From Planctomycetales bacterium (GTDB lineage Bacteria; Planctomycetota; Planctomycetia; Planctomycetales; Planctomycetaceae), in assembly GCA_020050375.1 (NCBI GenBank), contig JAGVKR010000172.1:1-6515 (forward strand): a DNA stretch of 6,515 nt. Direction: 5' to 3'. A program made the position numbers and the translations under genes. This document shows positions 1 to 6,432 of the stretch, in pieces. The notes under the pieces were generated by a model that was given only the letters and a program-made list of their open reading frames with translations, searched no databases and was not told where the DNA came from. Position 1 is the stretch's first letter; each line of letters starts with the position of its first letter.

Positions 1-30
1 GTCGATGTAAGTATACTTGTGTACATTTAA

Positions 31-357
31 GAAATCAACAGGCAGGGAGAGGTCATCACTTGGCTGGAACGGGCTGCGAATGATCTCAGATGCAATCGAT
101 TCCGGCCGCTGGGGATTTCCTGCATTGCCTCGCAGGCGGGCGATGGCGCCGAGCCGCGCGTCTGGTTGAGCCGGACTTCGGCCGGTGCGCCGGCGCCGCA
201 AATGGAGCGGGAGGACGTCGCGGCCTTTATTCGACATCTCGTCGATGCCGCGCGCGATGGGTTTGTCCCTGTGTCATGGAACGGGCTCGCGTTCGACTTC
301 GACGTGCTGGCTGCATTTCGCCCCTGCTGGCTGGTTGTGGGGGCCCGCGGACACGTA
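31..357 (+). pseudogene. Remnant of an RNase H-like 3'-5' exonuclease domain protein
   Basis: The plus-strand frame is open from just after the TAA at 28-30 to the TGA at 358-360, but no ATG precedes the conserved part. From about 97 it reads like the middle of a predicted 3'-5' exonuclease (RNase H fold) family: RPLGISCIAS at 106-132, then a helix-like stretch MEREDVAAFIRHLVDAARDG (202-261), then SWNGLAFDFDVLA (274-312), which resembles the second exonuclease motif (WNGxGFDFDVL) with its acidic residues. The N-terminal D-x-E motif expected shortly before RPLGIS is absent. After DVLA the frame turns into unrelated residues and stops; the overlapping +1 frame contains DTYDFYLV before a stop at 374-376, which could be a trace of the following HVDMMF-like segment. 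Missing start, missing first catalytic motif and lost frame indicate a broken gene. Family assignment is from memory of the motif pattern. A short real gene using the ATG at 202 or the TTG at 166 is less likely. Confidence 0.45.
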
Positions 358-436
358 TGATTTTTATCTGGTGTAAAAAGGGTGGCAAGCATCTTTGCTC
401 TGGGTGGAAGATTCGATCCTGGTTCACGGTTTTGCA
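358..436 (+). other. Intergenic stretch before the SUMF1-like gene
   Basis: This follows the stop of the exonuclease remnant and must carry the leader of the SUMF1-like gene if the ATG at 437 is its start. It is locally more AT-rich than its surroundings (for example TTTTTATCTGG at 361-371 and GTAAAAAG at 373-380). I cannot assign -35 and -10 boxes with confidence. There is no good Shine-Dalgarno sequence within 15 nt of 437; GGAAG at 406-410 is too far away. No terminator-like hairpin was found. Confidence 0.35.
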
Positions 437-1333
437 ATGGCGATGACGTCACAACCTGCCCGGCGGTCCGTGGTGTATCGTCTTCTGCTGCCGCTGGGGC
501 TGGTCGCGATCGGGGCGCTGGTGGTTTTCTCGCAGCTCGTCAACAGGCAACTGCGGCCGGAAGGGGAGAAGCGTCGTGAAATTGTCAAAGCGCCCGGCAC
601 GATTACGAACAGCCTGGGAATGACGCTGGCGCCGATTCCCGCGGGCCGGTTTTTGATGGGGTCGATGGAGGAGGATGCCGACACGGACGAAAAGCCCCCG
701 CATTCGGTGGAGATCTCCGAGTCGTTTTTTATGGGGACGCTGGAGGTCACTCGGGACGAATACGAGTCGGTGACGGGCGAACGCCCGAGCACCTGCAACG
801 TCCAGGGGGAGGGGGCTCAAGACATCAAGCGGTTTCCCGTGGAGACGGTTTCCTGGGAGGACGCGGTGGAGTTTTGCCGCCGCCTCTCGGATATGCCGGA
901 AGAGAAACGGTCCGGGCGCGTGTATCGTCTGCCGAGCGAGGCGGAATGGGAGTATGTGTGTCGTGCCGGGACGACAACTCGATTTTCCAGCGGCGACACG
1001 CTCTCGACCGACGACGCGAATTTTGCCGGGGACAAGACGAAGCGGGGCGGTTCGTATCCCCCCAACGCCTGGGGGCTGTACGACCTGCACGGGAATGTGC
1101 ACGAATGGTGTGCGGACTGGTACGGCGAAGACTATTATCGGGATTCTCCCGCCGCCGACCCGCCGGGCCCGGACGCGGGAACGCGCCGGGTCACGCGCGG
1201 TGGCTCGTGGTGGAGCACCGAGCAGCCGTACTGGCATAGTTCGGCCAGCCGGCACTATCACTTTCCGCCGACGTATGCTGACGACAAGATCGGTTTCCGC
1301 GTGCTGTGCCGGATTCGGGGATCGATCAGGTGA
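437..1333 (+). CDS. Membrane-anchored SUMF1/FGE-sulfatase-fold protein lacking the catalytic cysteines
   Basis: 298 residues from the ATG at 437. Residues 1-10 are polar with a basic pair, followed by one hydrophobic segment at about 13-32 (LLLPLGLVAIGALVVF), so the rest is probably held outside the membrane by an uncleaved N-terminal anchor. Residues 58-293 form one FGE-sulfatase domain: NSLGMTLAPIPAGRFLMGS (58-76), HSVEISESFFMGTLEVTRDE (89-108), PVETVSWEDAVEFC (134-147), RLPSEAEWEYVCRAG (164-178), NAWGLYDLHGNVHEWCADWY (210-229), RVTRGGSWW (251-259), GFRVLC (286-291). True formylglycine-generating enzymes have a CxxxxC pair just after RGGS; here that stretch is STEQPYWHSSASRHY with no cysteine. 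Sulfatase activation is therefore unlikely; the fold is also used for other oxidative or binding roles. An in-frame TTG at 395 would extend the protein by 14 residues, and an ATG at 443 would trim two. Fold is secure, function is unknown. Confidence 0.9.
   Translation: MAMTSQPARRSVVYRLLLPLGLVAIGALVVFSQLVNRQLRPEGEKRREIVKAPGTITNSLGMTLAPIPAGRFLMGSMEEDADTDEKPPHSVEISESFFMGTLEVTRDEYESVTGERPSTCNVQGEGAQDIKRFPVETVSWEDAVEFCRRLSDMPEEKRSGRVYRLPSEAEWEYVCRAGTTTRFSSGDTLSTDDANFAGDKTKRGGSYPPNAWGLYDLHGNVHEWCADWYGEDYYRDSPAADPPGPDAGTRRVTRGGSWWSTEQPYWHSSASRHYHFPPTYADDKIGFRVLCRIRGSIR
1326..1333. other. Tail-to-tail overlap of two convergent stop codons
   Basis: The 8-nt sequence TCAGGTGA contains the TGA of the SUMF1-like gene (1331-1333, plus) and, read on the other strand, the TGA of the DUF1501 gene (1328-1326). 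The last codons of each gene therefore lie within the other. No hairpin with a T-run is visible here, so transcription from either side probably runs into the opposite gene. Confidence 0.9.
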
Positions 1334-2786
1334 GAATGTCGTCGATCACGTGGCCGTAAACGTCGGTCAGCCGCATGTCACGCCCGCCAAAGTTGTAGGT
1401 GAGTCGCGTGTGGTCGATGCCCATCAGGTGCAGAATCGTGGCGTGCAGGTCGTGAATTTCGAGCGGCTTGTCGACGACCCGGTAGCCCCACTCATCGGTC
1501 GATCCGTAGACGATCCCGCGTTGGACGCCGCCACCGGCCATCCACAGGGTGAAGCCGCTTTCATTATGGTCGCGGCCCCTGGCCCCCTGGGCAAAGGGGG
1601 TCCGTCCGAATTCGCCCGTCCAAACGACGAGGGTTTCATCGAGCAGGCTGCGTTGCTTGAGATCCCGGATCAGCGCAGCAATCGGCTGATCGACAGCGCG
1701 GGCATTGGGGGCATGGTTGCCGATGATGTCGTAGTGAGCGTCCCAGCGCTCATAGTTCTTGACCAGGGGAATGGTCAGTTCGATAAACCGCACACCACGC
1801 TCGACAAGCCGTCGGGCAATCAGGCAGGCCCGGCCGTAGGTGCGGGTGTGCTCGAACTCCGAATCCAGACCATACATGTGCTGGGTGGCCGCGGTCTCTG
1901 AGGTGAGGTCGACCAATTCAGGAACAGCGACCTGCATGCCGGCGGCCAGCTCATAATTGGCGATGGCCGATTCCAAGGCGTCAACGGGCCCGGCTTCGTC
2001 CAGCGCGAGCTGATTGAGCGTTCTGACCAGTTTGCGTTTTGTTTCCTGCGTGCCAGGAATCGCTTCCGCGGGGACGATGTTTGCCAGGGGCATACCGCGC
2101 GCGTTCAGCAACGAGGCCTGATAGGCGGCGGGGAGAAAACCGTTGGCTAACGTTTCCGGCCCGCCGAAGGGGATGAGCCCGCCATTGACGACCACATAAC
2201 CGGGCAGGTTCTCGTTTTCGCTGCCCAACCCGTAAGTCATCCACGAGCCAAGGCTGGGCCGGCCCTGAACTCCAAACCCGCTGTGCAGAAAATAATTGGC
2301 ACTCGTGTGCTCGGGAAACTTGGACGTCATCGAACGGATGAAGCACAAGTCGTCGACGACGCCGGCCATGTGCGGAAACAAATCGCTGGCCCAAAGGCCG
2401 CTTTGACCGTGCCGGCGGAAGCGCCAGGGAGAATCCATCACGAGCCCGACGTTGTCGAACTGCGTCTTTGCGAGGTTGCCGATGGCGCGGCGGGGATCTT
2501 CGCCATTTCGCTTATTGAGAAGCGGTTTGTAATCAAACGAGTCGACCTGGGAGACGCCCCCTTCCATGAACAAAAAAATGATGCTTTTGGCTCGGGGCCG
2601 GAAATGACCCGCGCGCGGAGAGAGCGGTTGACTCGCGTCACGACCCTCGTTGGCAGCCGAGGCTGATGGTGAATCGGACAACAAAGCCGATAGTGCCAGC
2701 GAACCAAATCCCATCGACGCGCGCTGAAGCAACTCGCGTCGCGAGATCAGCCGTCGATGGCACAGGCAGGATGCACGCCGCCTCAC
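1326..2786 (-). CDS. DUF1501 family protein with Tat signal
   Basis: 486 residues from a GTG at 2786-2784. The start is supported by AGGAG at 2798-2794, 7 nt upstream, and by the twin-arginine motif that follows: SRRELLQ at residues 15-21, then the hydrophobic part GFGSLALSALL (26-36) and an Ala-rich region near 41-45. This predicts folded export by the Tat system. The mature part matches DUF1501, a family related in fold to alkaline phosphatase and sulfatase: SIIFLFMEGGVSQVDSFD (68-85, with the first conserved Asp), VVWTGEFGRTP (387-397), GRDHN (404-408), EIHDLHATILHLMGID (443-458) and LTYNFGGRDMRLTDVYG (462-478). The Asp and His residues typical of the metal site seem present. Length is normal for the family. 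It lies 48 nt after the PSCyt/PSD1 gene on the same strand, so co-transcription is likely. The family's reaction and substrate are not established. Overlaps the convergent SUMF1-like gene by 8 nt at its 3' end. Confidence 0.95.
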   Translation of the reverse strand: MRRRASCLCHRRLISRRELLQRASMGFGSLALSALLSDSPSASAANEGRDASQPLSPRAGHFRPRAKSIIFLFMEGGVSQVDSFDYKPLLNKRNGEDPRRAIGNLAKTQFDNVGLVMDSPWRFRRHGQSGLWASDLFPHMAGVVDDLCFIRSMTSKFPEHTSANYFLHSGFGVQGRPSLGSWMTYGLGSENENLPGYVVVNGGLIPFGGPETLANGFLPAAYQASLLNARGMPLANIVPAEAIPGTQETKRKLVRTLNQLALDEAGPVDALESAIANYELAAGMQVAVPELVDLTSETAATQHMYGLDSEFEHTRTYGRACLIARRLVERGVRFIELTIPLVKNYERWDAHYDIIGNHAPNARAVDQPIAALIRDLKQRSLLDETLVVWTGEFGRTPFAQGARGRDHNESGFTLWMAGGGVQRGIVYGSTDEWGYRVVDKPLEIHDLHATILHLMGIDHTRLTYNFGGRDMRLTDVYGHVIDDILT

Positions 2787-2793
2787 CGGTTCG

Positions 2794-2798
2794 CTCCT
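2794..2798 (-). promoter_or_regulatory. Ribosome binding site of the DUF1501 gene
   Basis: AGGAG on the minus strand, 7 nt before the GTG at 2786. It decides the start: the next in-frame ATG (codon 25) would remove the twin-arginine motif. It is clearly better than the weak or absent sites before the other two genes. Confidence 0.8.
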
Positions 2799-2818
2799 AC
2801 GGACGTTGCGTCGCCCGT
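2799..2818 (-). other. Possible hairpin between the two operon genes
   Basis: On the minus strand ACGGGCG and CGTCCGT can pair over 7 bp (one G-U) around the 6-nt loop ACGCAA. The stem's 3' arm directly abuts the AGGAG ribosome binding site. There is no T-run after it, so it is not a standard terminator. It may affect translation or processing of the downstream gene, or be chance. Confidence 0.3.
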
Positions 2819-2834
2819 TTGTTTTCTGTTTCGA

Positions 2835-5800
2835 TTACCGCACATAAAGAAACTCGCTGACATTGAACAATGCGTGACACAGACCGGCCCAGGGGTCGAT
2901 TGAATTCGCGTCCACTTTGTAAAGCGTTGCCAGCTCCTTCAATGTTTCCTCGCTGGCAGTCCGCTCTTTGGCGGTAGGCGATCGACCAAAGGCGGCTCGA
3001 AACAGACTGTCGATTCGGGCCTCAGCGGACTGATTGTCATCGTCTTTGAGGATGCGCCGGGCCCACCAGACGGCCTGATCGTGGACAAAGGGGTCATTCA
3101 TCATGACCAGCGACTGCGCCGGGACGTTGGTCACATTGCGGAGGCCGACGGTGCCGAAGGGGATCGGCGCGTCGAATGTGTGCATCATCGGTGACGGAAA
3201 ATTTCGGCGGATGGCGATATAGATGCTGCGGCGGCCGGCGCCATCCCGGGGACCCGATTGTGGAGGAGGCTCATTCCCCGTCAGGAACTCGGTGAGATGC
3301 ACGGGAACGGGAGGCCCGAACATTTTGCGATCGAGCTGCCCGGACACGGCCAGAATCGCATCGCGGATCGCTTCGCTTTCGAGCCGCCGGATGGGCATGC
3401 GGTGCAACAGGATGTTTTTCGGATCGATTTGCCCGGCTTGCTCGGCCGTTGAGACGTTTGGTCTGCTGGACATGCGATAGGTGCTCGACAGCACGAGTTG
3501 GCGGATGAGACATTTCAGCGACCAGTCGTCGACTGAGACAAACCGATGTGCGAGGTGATCCAGCAACTCGGGATGGCTGGGCCGCTGACCCAGGTAGCCG
3601 AAGTTGTCGACTGTCGCCACAACTCCACGACCGAAGAGGTGTTGCCAGACACGATTGACGAACACGCGGGCCACCAGAGGATTTGCCGGTTCAACCAACT
3701 GTTTGGCCAACTCCAGGCGACCACTGCCGGTCAATTCGATCGATCGGGAATTGGGAAACGCCGCCGGGAGACGGCGCGGGACTTCGGGGCCTGCGTCTTT
3801 ATAACTCCCGCGGACCAGCACATGTTCGTCGACGCCGTTCCCGTCCAGCCACGAAGGCGCCGTATGCGATTCAAGTCGAATGGAGCTCTGAAGCTCGGCT
3901 CGAAGTTGCATCGGGCGTGACACAGCCTCGACGAGTCGCGCGCGAGCCTGGCTGCCGGGGGGAACGACCAGATCATGATGCTGAACCAGCCAATCGGCGA
4001 GCGCTGCCCATGGACCGACGTCGGGATCGCTGCGGAGATTTCCCGACCCCAGGCGCTGCGAAGCTGCGAGCATCAACTGCTGGTACGCGCGGGCCAGCTC
4101 TTCCGGCGAATCGACCGATTTGCCGGTGATCGCTTCCAGCAGAATACGATTGGCGTCGACGACGGCTTCGGGTTTGCGATCCGCATCGACAACCATGAGC
4201 ACTTCGAGATCCGAATCGTCGACCGGGCCAAATTCGACGTGCACACGATGTCCGACATAAGGAGTCAGATCGTGCTCACACCACACGGGCTGTTCGGACA
4301 ACCCCGAGCCGACTTCGGTCATCAACCGCGCGTGCAGGTTTTTTCGAATACTGAGATGCGAATCGACCCCGGCATAGACTTTTGCCTGGCCGCGCACGAG
4401 GTAGTGCAACTTTCCGGATTGCAGCGTGAAGGTGGGAGTGCGAATCATCCGCCCCGATCGTTGATCTGCGGCCAGTAAGATCACGGACGTCTCGTTTCCT
4501 TCGCTGAGGCGCAGCCCGTTCCAGAACGGATCCCGGGTCGCACACCCGCGCGAAAACACACGTGAAATCGGGTGCCCCGCTTCCCCCGCGAGCGTGACCT
4601 CTCCCGGCCGCACCGGCCCGCGGCCAAACGCATATCCGTCGGCGATCCAGCGTGCTTGGCCGGCATGTGTGTAGTCGGCAACAACGCGCGTGTCGCCGGA
4701 AGCCCTTTCGGCGCGGGCTGCCTGCTCCATTTGGTGTTTGGCGATATGCGCCAGCGCGGTTTTGAATTCGGCCGATGATGAAATCCGGGTTTTTGCCGCC
4801 GCGTTTGCAAATGCGTGGAAAGGATCGGCGTTGTCGGCCGCCGCATGTTTCAATGCGCTCACCCACCCGCGCAGAAACGAGGGGTCCAGCGATTCCTGCG
4901 CCGCGACCGAATCGAGCAGCGCGTCGCGCGAAGTCTCCGGCGCCAGCATCACTTTTCGCGCGGCCAGGAGGAGATCGGCCAACCGGCCCAGCACCGGCTC
5001 TTGTGCGTTGCTCACAGCGGCGCAGATTTGTGAATGGGCCTGTTCTCGAAACTCGGCAAGACGGTTCGCAACATGTCGATTGTGCTCCATCGACTCGAAC
5101 GGAACCTGTCGATAACTGGAGCTGAGCACAAAACCGGCCAGCGCGTAATAATCGTGCTGGGAAATCGCGTCGAACTTATGGTTGTGACAGCGCGCGCACG
5201 AGACCGTGAGTGCCAGGAATGTCTTCGACAACACATCGAGCTTATTGTCGGTACGTTCCAATTCGTCCTGGCGAATGTCGACCGGTGAGCTCACCTCCTC
5301 ACCCAGAAACGCCCATCCCGTCCCCAGGACCGACTCATTGAACCCGCGCTGAGGGTGCAGTCGTGGCTCAGGCAACAGGTCTCCCGCCAGATGCTCCATC
5401 ACAAATTGGCGATACGGGACATCGGCATTGAAAGCACGGATGACGTAGTCCCGGTACTGGTAGGCGTTCGGAATATTGAAATCGTGCTCGTGACCGGCTG
5501 ATTCGGCGTAACGAACCAGATCCATCCAATGCCGAGCCCATCGCTCGCCGAAATGCAACGAGTCGAGCAACCGGTCGACGACCTTTTCGTAAGCCCGCGG
5601 CGTAGCATCGACGACGAATGCATCGACCTCTTCGGGAGTGGGAGGCAGCCCGATGAGGTCAAACGTCACGCGGCGGATCCACACCCGGCGATCCGCAGCC
5701 GCCGCCGGCTTGAGTCCCTTTTCCTCCAGCCGCGCCAGCACGAAATGGTCGATCTCCGAGAGCGGCCAATTCGTATCGACGACGGCCGGCAACGGTTGTT

Positions 5801-6281
5801 TTTGAGGCGATTCCCAGATCCACGGCCAGCGCTGCTTGCGCGCTTGAAGATCGAAAACCCCTGAGGCGACAGAAGCTTCGCTGATCGCGTCGCTCTCGGG
5901 CCAGGGGGCCCCGCTTTTGATCCAGCGGTGAATATCGGCGACAACTTCGGCCGCCAGTGGAGGTCCTTTGGGCGGCATCTTCAAGTCACCGGTCTGCCGG
6001 ATCGCTTCGAGCAGCAGGCTCTTCTCCGGTTGGCCGGCAATCACAGCCGGACCGAGAGTGCCCCCTTCGAAAAGATGCGTGATGTGATCGACCCGCAAAC
6101 CGGACTCCTGCTTGTCGGGCCCGTGACACGCGAGGCAACTCTCGAGCAGGACGGGACGCACCTTCGTCTCGAAGAACCGCAATGACTCAGCCGTGGGCGC
6201 CAGTTCATCGCCGCCGGCTGAAAGCGGCGTTCCGACCGCAGTCGTCAGGATCAGCAATAGTTTGCGTACAGGACGTGACAT
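2835..6281 (-). CDS. PSCyt1-PSCyt2(DUF1549)-PSD1(DUF1553) planctomycete cytochrome-like protein
   Basis: 1148 residues from the ATG at 6281. This start gives a normal Sec signal peptide, SRPVRK then LLLILTTAVG, with probable cleavage near residue 22; GGGAG lies 12 nt upstream. The open frame reaches back to a GTG at 6377, which would bury the signal behind 32 residues. Domains in order: PSCyt1, about 34-122, with haem-binding CLACH (49-53) and a possible axial Met in KMPPKG (M102); PSCyt2/DUF1549, about 176-385, with FDLIGLPPTPEEVDAF (207-222), GERWARHWMDLVRYAES (245-261) and a second CxxCH in CARCHNHKFD (362-371); a helical linker (about 395-525); a beta-rich part (about 533-710, with HYLVRGQAKVYAGVDSH and YVGHRVHVEF) resembling a carbohydrate- or galactose-binding sandwich; PSD1/DUF1553, about 855-1115, with NPLVARVFVNRVWQHLFGRG (867-886). 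Length is usual for such proteins. First gene of a probable two-gene unit with DUF1501. Haem binding and extracytoplasmic location are inferred; the enzymatic role is unknown. Confidence 0.95.
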   Translation of the reverse strand: MSRPVRKLLLILTTAVGTPLSAGGDELAPTAESLRFFETKVRPVLLESCLACHGPDKQESGLRVDHITHLFEGGTLGPAVIAGQPEKSLLLEAIRQTGDLKMPPKGPPLAAEVVADIHRWIKSGAPWPESDAISEASVASGVFDLQARKQRWPWIWESPQKQPLPAVVDTNWPLSEIDHFVLARLEEKGLKPAAAADRRVWIRRVTFDLIGLPPTPEEVDAFVVDATPRAYEKVVDRLLDSLHFGERWARHWMDLVRYAESAGHEHDFNIPNAYQYRDYVIRAFNADVPYRQFVMEHLAGDLLPEPRLHPQRGFNESVLGTGWAFLGEEVSSPVDIRQDELERTDNKLDVLSKTFLALTVSCARCHNHKFDAISQHDYYALAGFVLSSSYRQVPFESMEHNRHVANRLAEFREQAHSQICAAVSNAQEPVLGRLADLLLAARKVMLAPETSRDALLDSVAAQESLDPSFLRGWVSALKHAAADNADPFHAFANAAAKTRISSSAEFKTALAHIAKHQMEQAARAERASGDTRVVADYTHAGQARWIADGYAFGRGPVRPGEVTLAGEAGHPISRVFSRGCATRDPFWNGLRLSEGNETSVILLAADQRSGRMIRTPTFTLQSGKLHYLVRGQAKVYAGVDSHLSIRKNLHARLMTEVGSGLSEQPVWCEHDLTPYVGHRVHVEFGPVDDSDLEVLMVVDADRKPEAVVDANRILLEAITGKSVDSPEELARAYQQLMLAASQRLGSGNLRSDPDVGPWAALADWLVQHHDLVVPPGSQARARLVEAVSRPMQLRAELQSSIRLESHTAPSWLDGNGVDEHVLVRGSYKDAGPEVPRRLPAAFPNSRSIELTGSGRLELAKQLVEPANPLVARVFVNRVWQHLFGRGVVATVDNFGYLGQRPSHPELLDHLAHRFVSVDDWSLKCLIRQLVLSSTYRMSSRPNVSTAEQAGQIDPKNILLHRMPIRRLESEAIRDAILAVSGQLDRKMFGPPVPVHLTEFLTGNEPPPQSGPRDGAGRRSIYIAIRRNFPSPMMHTFDAPIPFGTVGLRNVTNVPAQSLVMMNDPFVHDQAVWWARRILKDDDNQSAEARIDSLFRAAFGRSPTAKERTASEETLKELATLYKVDANSIDPWAGLCHALFNVSEFLYVR

Positions 6282-6413
6282 CGGCAGAGCAAACTCCCGC
6301 AATGTTGTCACCCTGTCTATCGGCCGCACCGGCGGACGATTGAGTCGATGGTACACGGACGGCGCGACGTCGTCCACATTTTCTCTTCTTGATGAGCTCC
6401 CGTGACCCGATTG
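6282..6413 (-). promoter_or_regulatory. Leader and possible promoter region of the PSCyt/PSD1-DUF1501 unit
   Basis: 132 nt lie between the stop of the upstream partial gene and the chosen start of the PSCyt gene on the minus strand. It holds a purine-rich stretch, AAGAAGAGAAAATG (about 6391-6378), and GGGAG at 6298-6294 as a weak ribosome binding site. I see no confident -35/-10 pair. Whether the unit has its own promoter here or is read from the upstream gene cannot be decided by eye. Confidence 0.3.
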
Positions 6414-6432
6414 TCAGCCCTGTGACAATCGG
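6407..6432. promoter_or_regulatory. Perfect 10-bp inverted repeat (operator or hairpin)
   Basis: CCGATTGTCA (6407-6416) and TGACAATCGG (6423-6432) are exact reverse complements separated by 6 nt (GCCCTG). On the minus strand it covers the last six codons and the stop of the upstream partial gene and ends 125 nt before the start of the PSCyt gene. As RNA it would form a strong hairpin, but no T-run follows on either strand, so a classical intrinsic terminator is not supported. The symmetric TTGTCA-N6-TGACAA core would also fit a dimeric repressor site. Confidence 0.5.

Noticed and set aside
9..18. Palindrome AAGTATACTT containing a TATACT-like -10 box
   Set aside because: Short AT-rich palindrome at the window edge; no matching -35 is visible because the upstream sequence is missing, and no intact gene follows closely.
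65..287. The 11-mer TGGAACGGGCT occurs at 65-75 and again at 277-287
   Set aside because: Flanks do not match and the two copies are read in different frames, so a duplication is not supported.
395..436. TTG at 395 as start of the SUMF1-like gene
   Set aside because: The 14 extra residues add nothing recognisable, TTG is the rarer start, and the ATG at 437 places the hydrophobic anchor at a normal distance from the N-terminus. Not fully excluded because no good ribosome binding site supports 437.
27..452. Minus-strand 141-codon frame and plus-strand 118-codon frame (90-446) over the exonuclease remnant
   Set aside because: Low-complexity, Arg/Ser/Pro-rich translations without motifs; the frame carrying WNGLAFDFDVL is the better explanation of the region.
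449..1261. A 270-codon open frame on the minus strand opposite the SUMF1-like gene
   Set aside because: It lies wholly antisense to a clear conserved gene, is rich in Arg, Pro and Gly as expected of an antisense GC-rich frame, and shows no recognisable domain.
1579..1602. G/C-run hairpin-like sequence around CCCCCTGGGCAAAGGGGG
   Set aside because: It lies inside the DUF1501 gene where the conserved FAQGARGRDHN segment is encoded; the codons explain it.
954..1901. A 315-codon open frame on the plus strand crossing the convergent junction
   Set aside because: It runs through two well-supported genes in a different frame or strand, has no motif I recognise, and its second half is simply antisense to DUF1501.
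6282..6377. GTG at 6377 as start of the PSCyt/PSD1 protein
   Set aside because: It would put 32 polar residues before an otherwise standard signal peptide; the ATG at 6281 gives a normal one.
6316..6381. Tiny minus-strand frame starting at ATG after AAGAAGAGAAA (possible leader peptide MWTTSRRP...)
   Set aside because: About 20 codons, no conserved feature, overlaps other frames; too little to support a real leader peptide.
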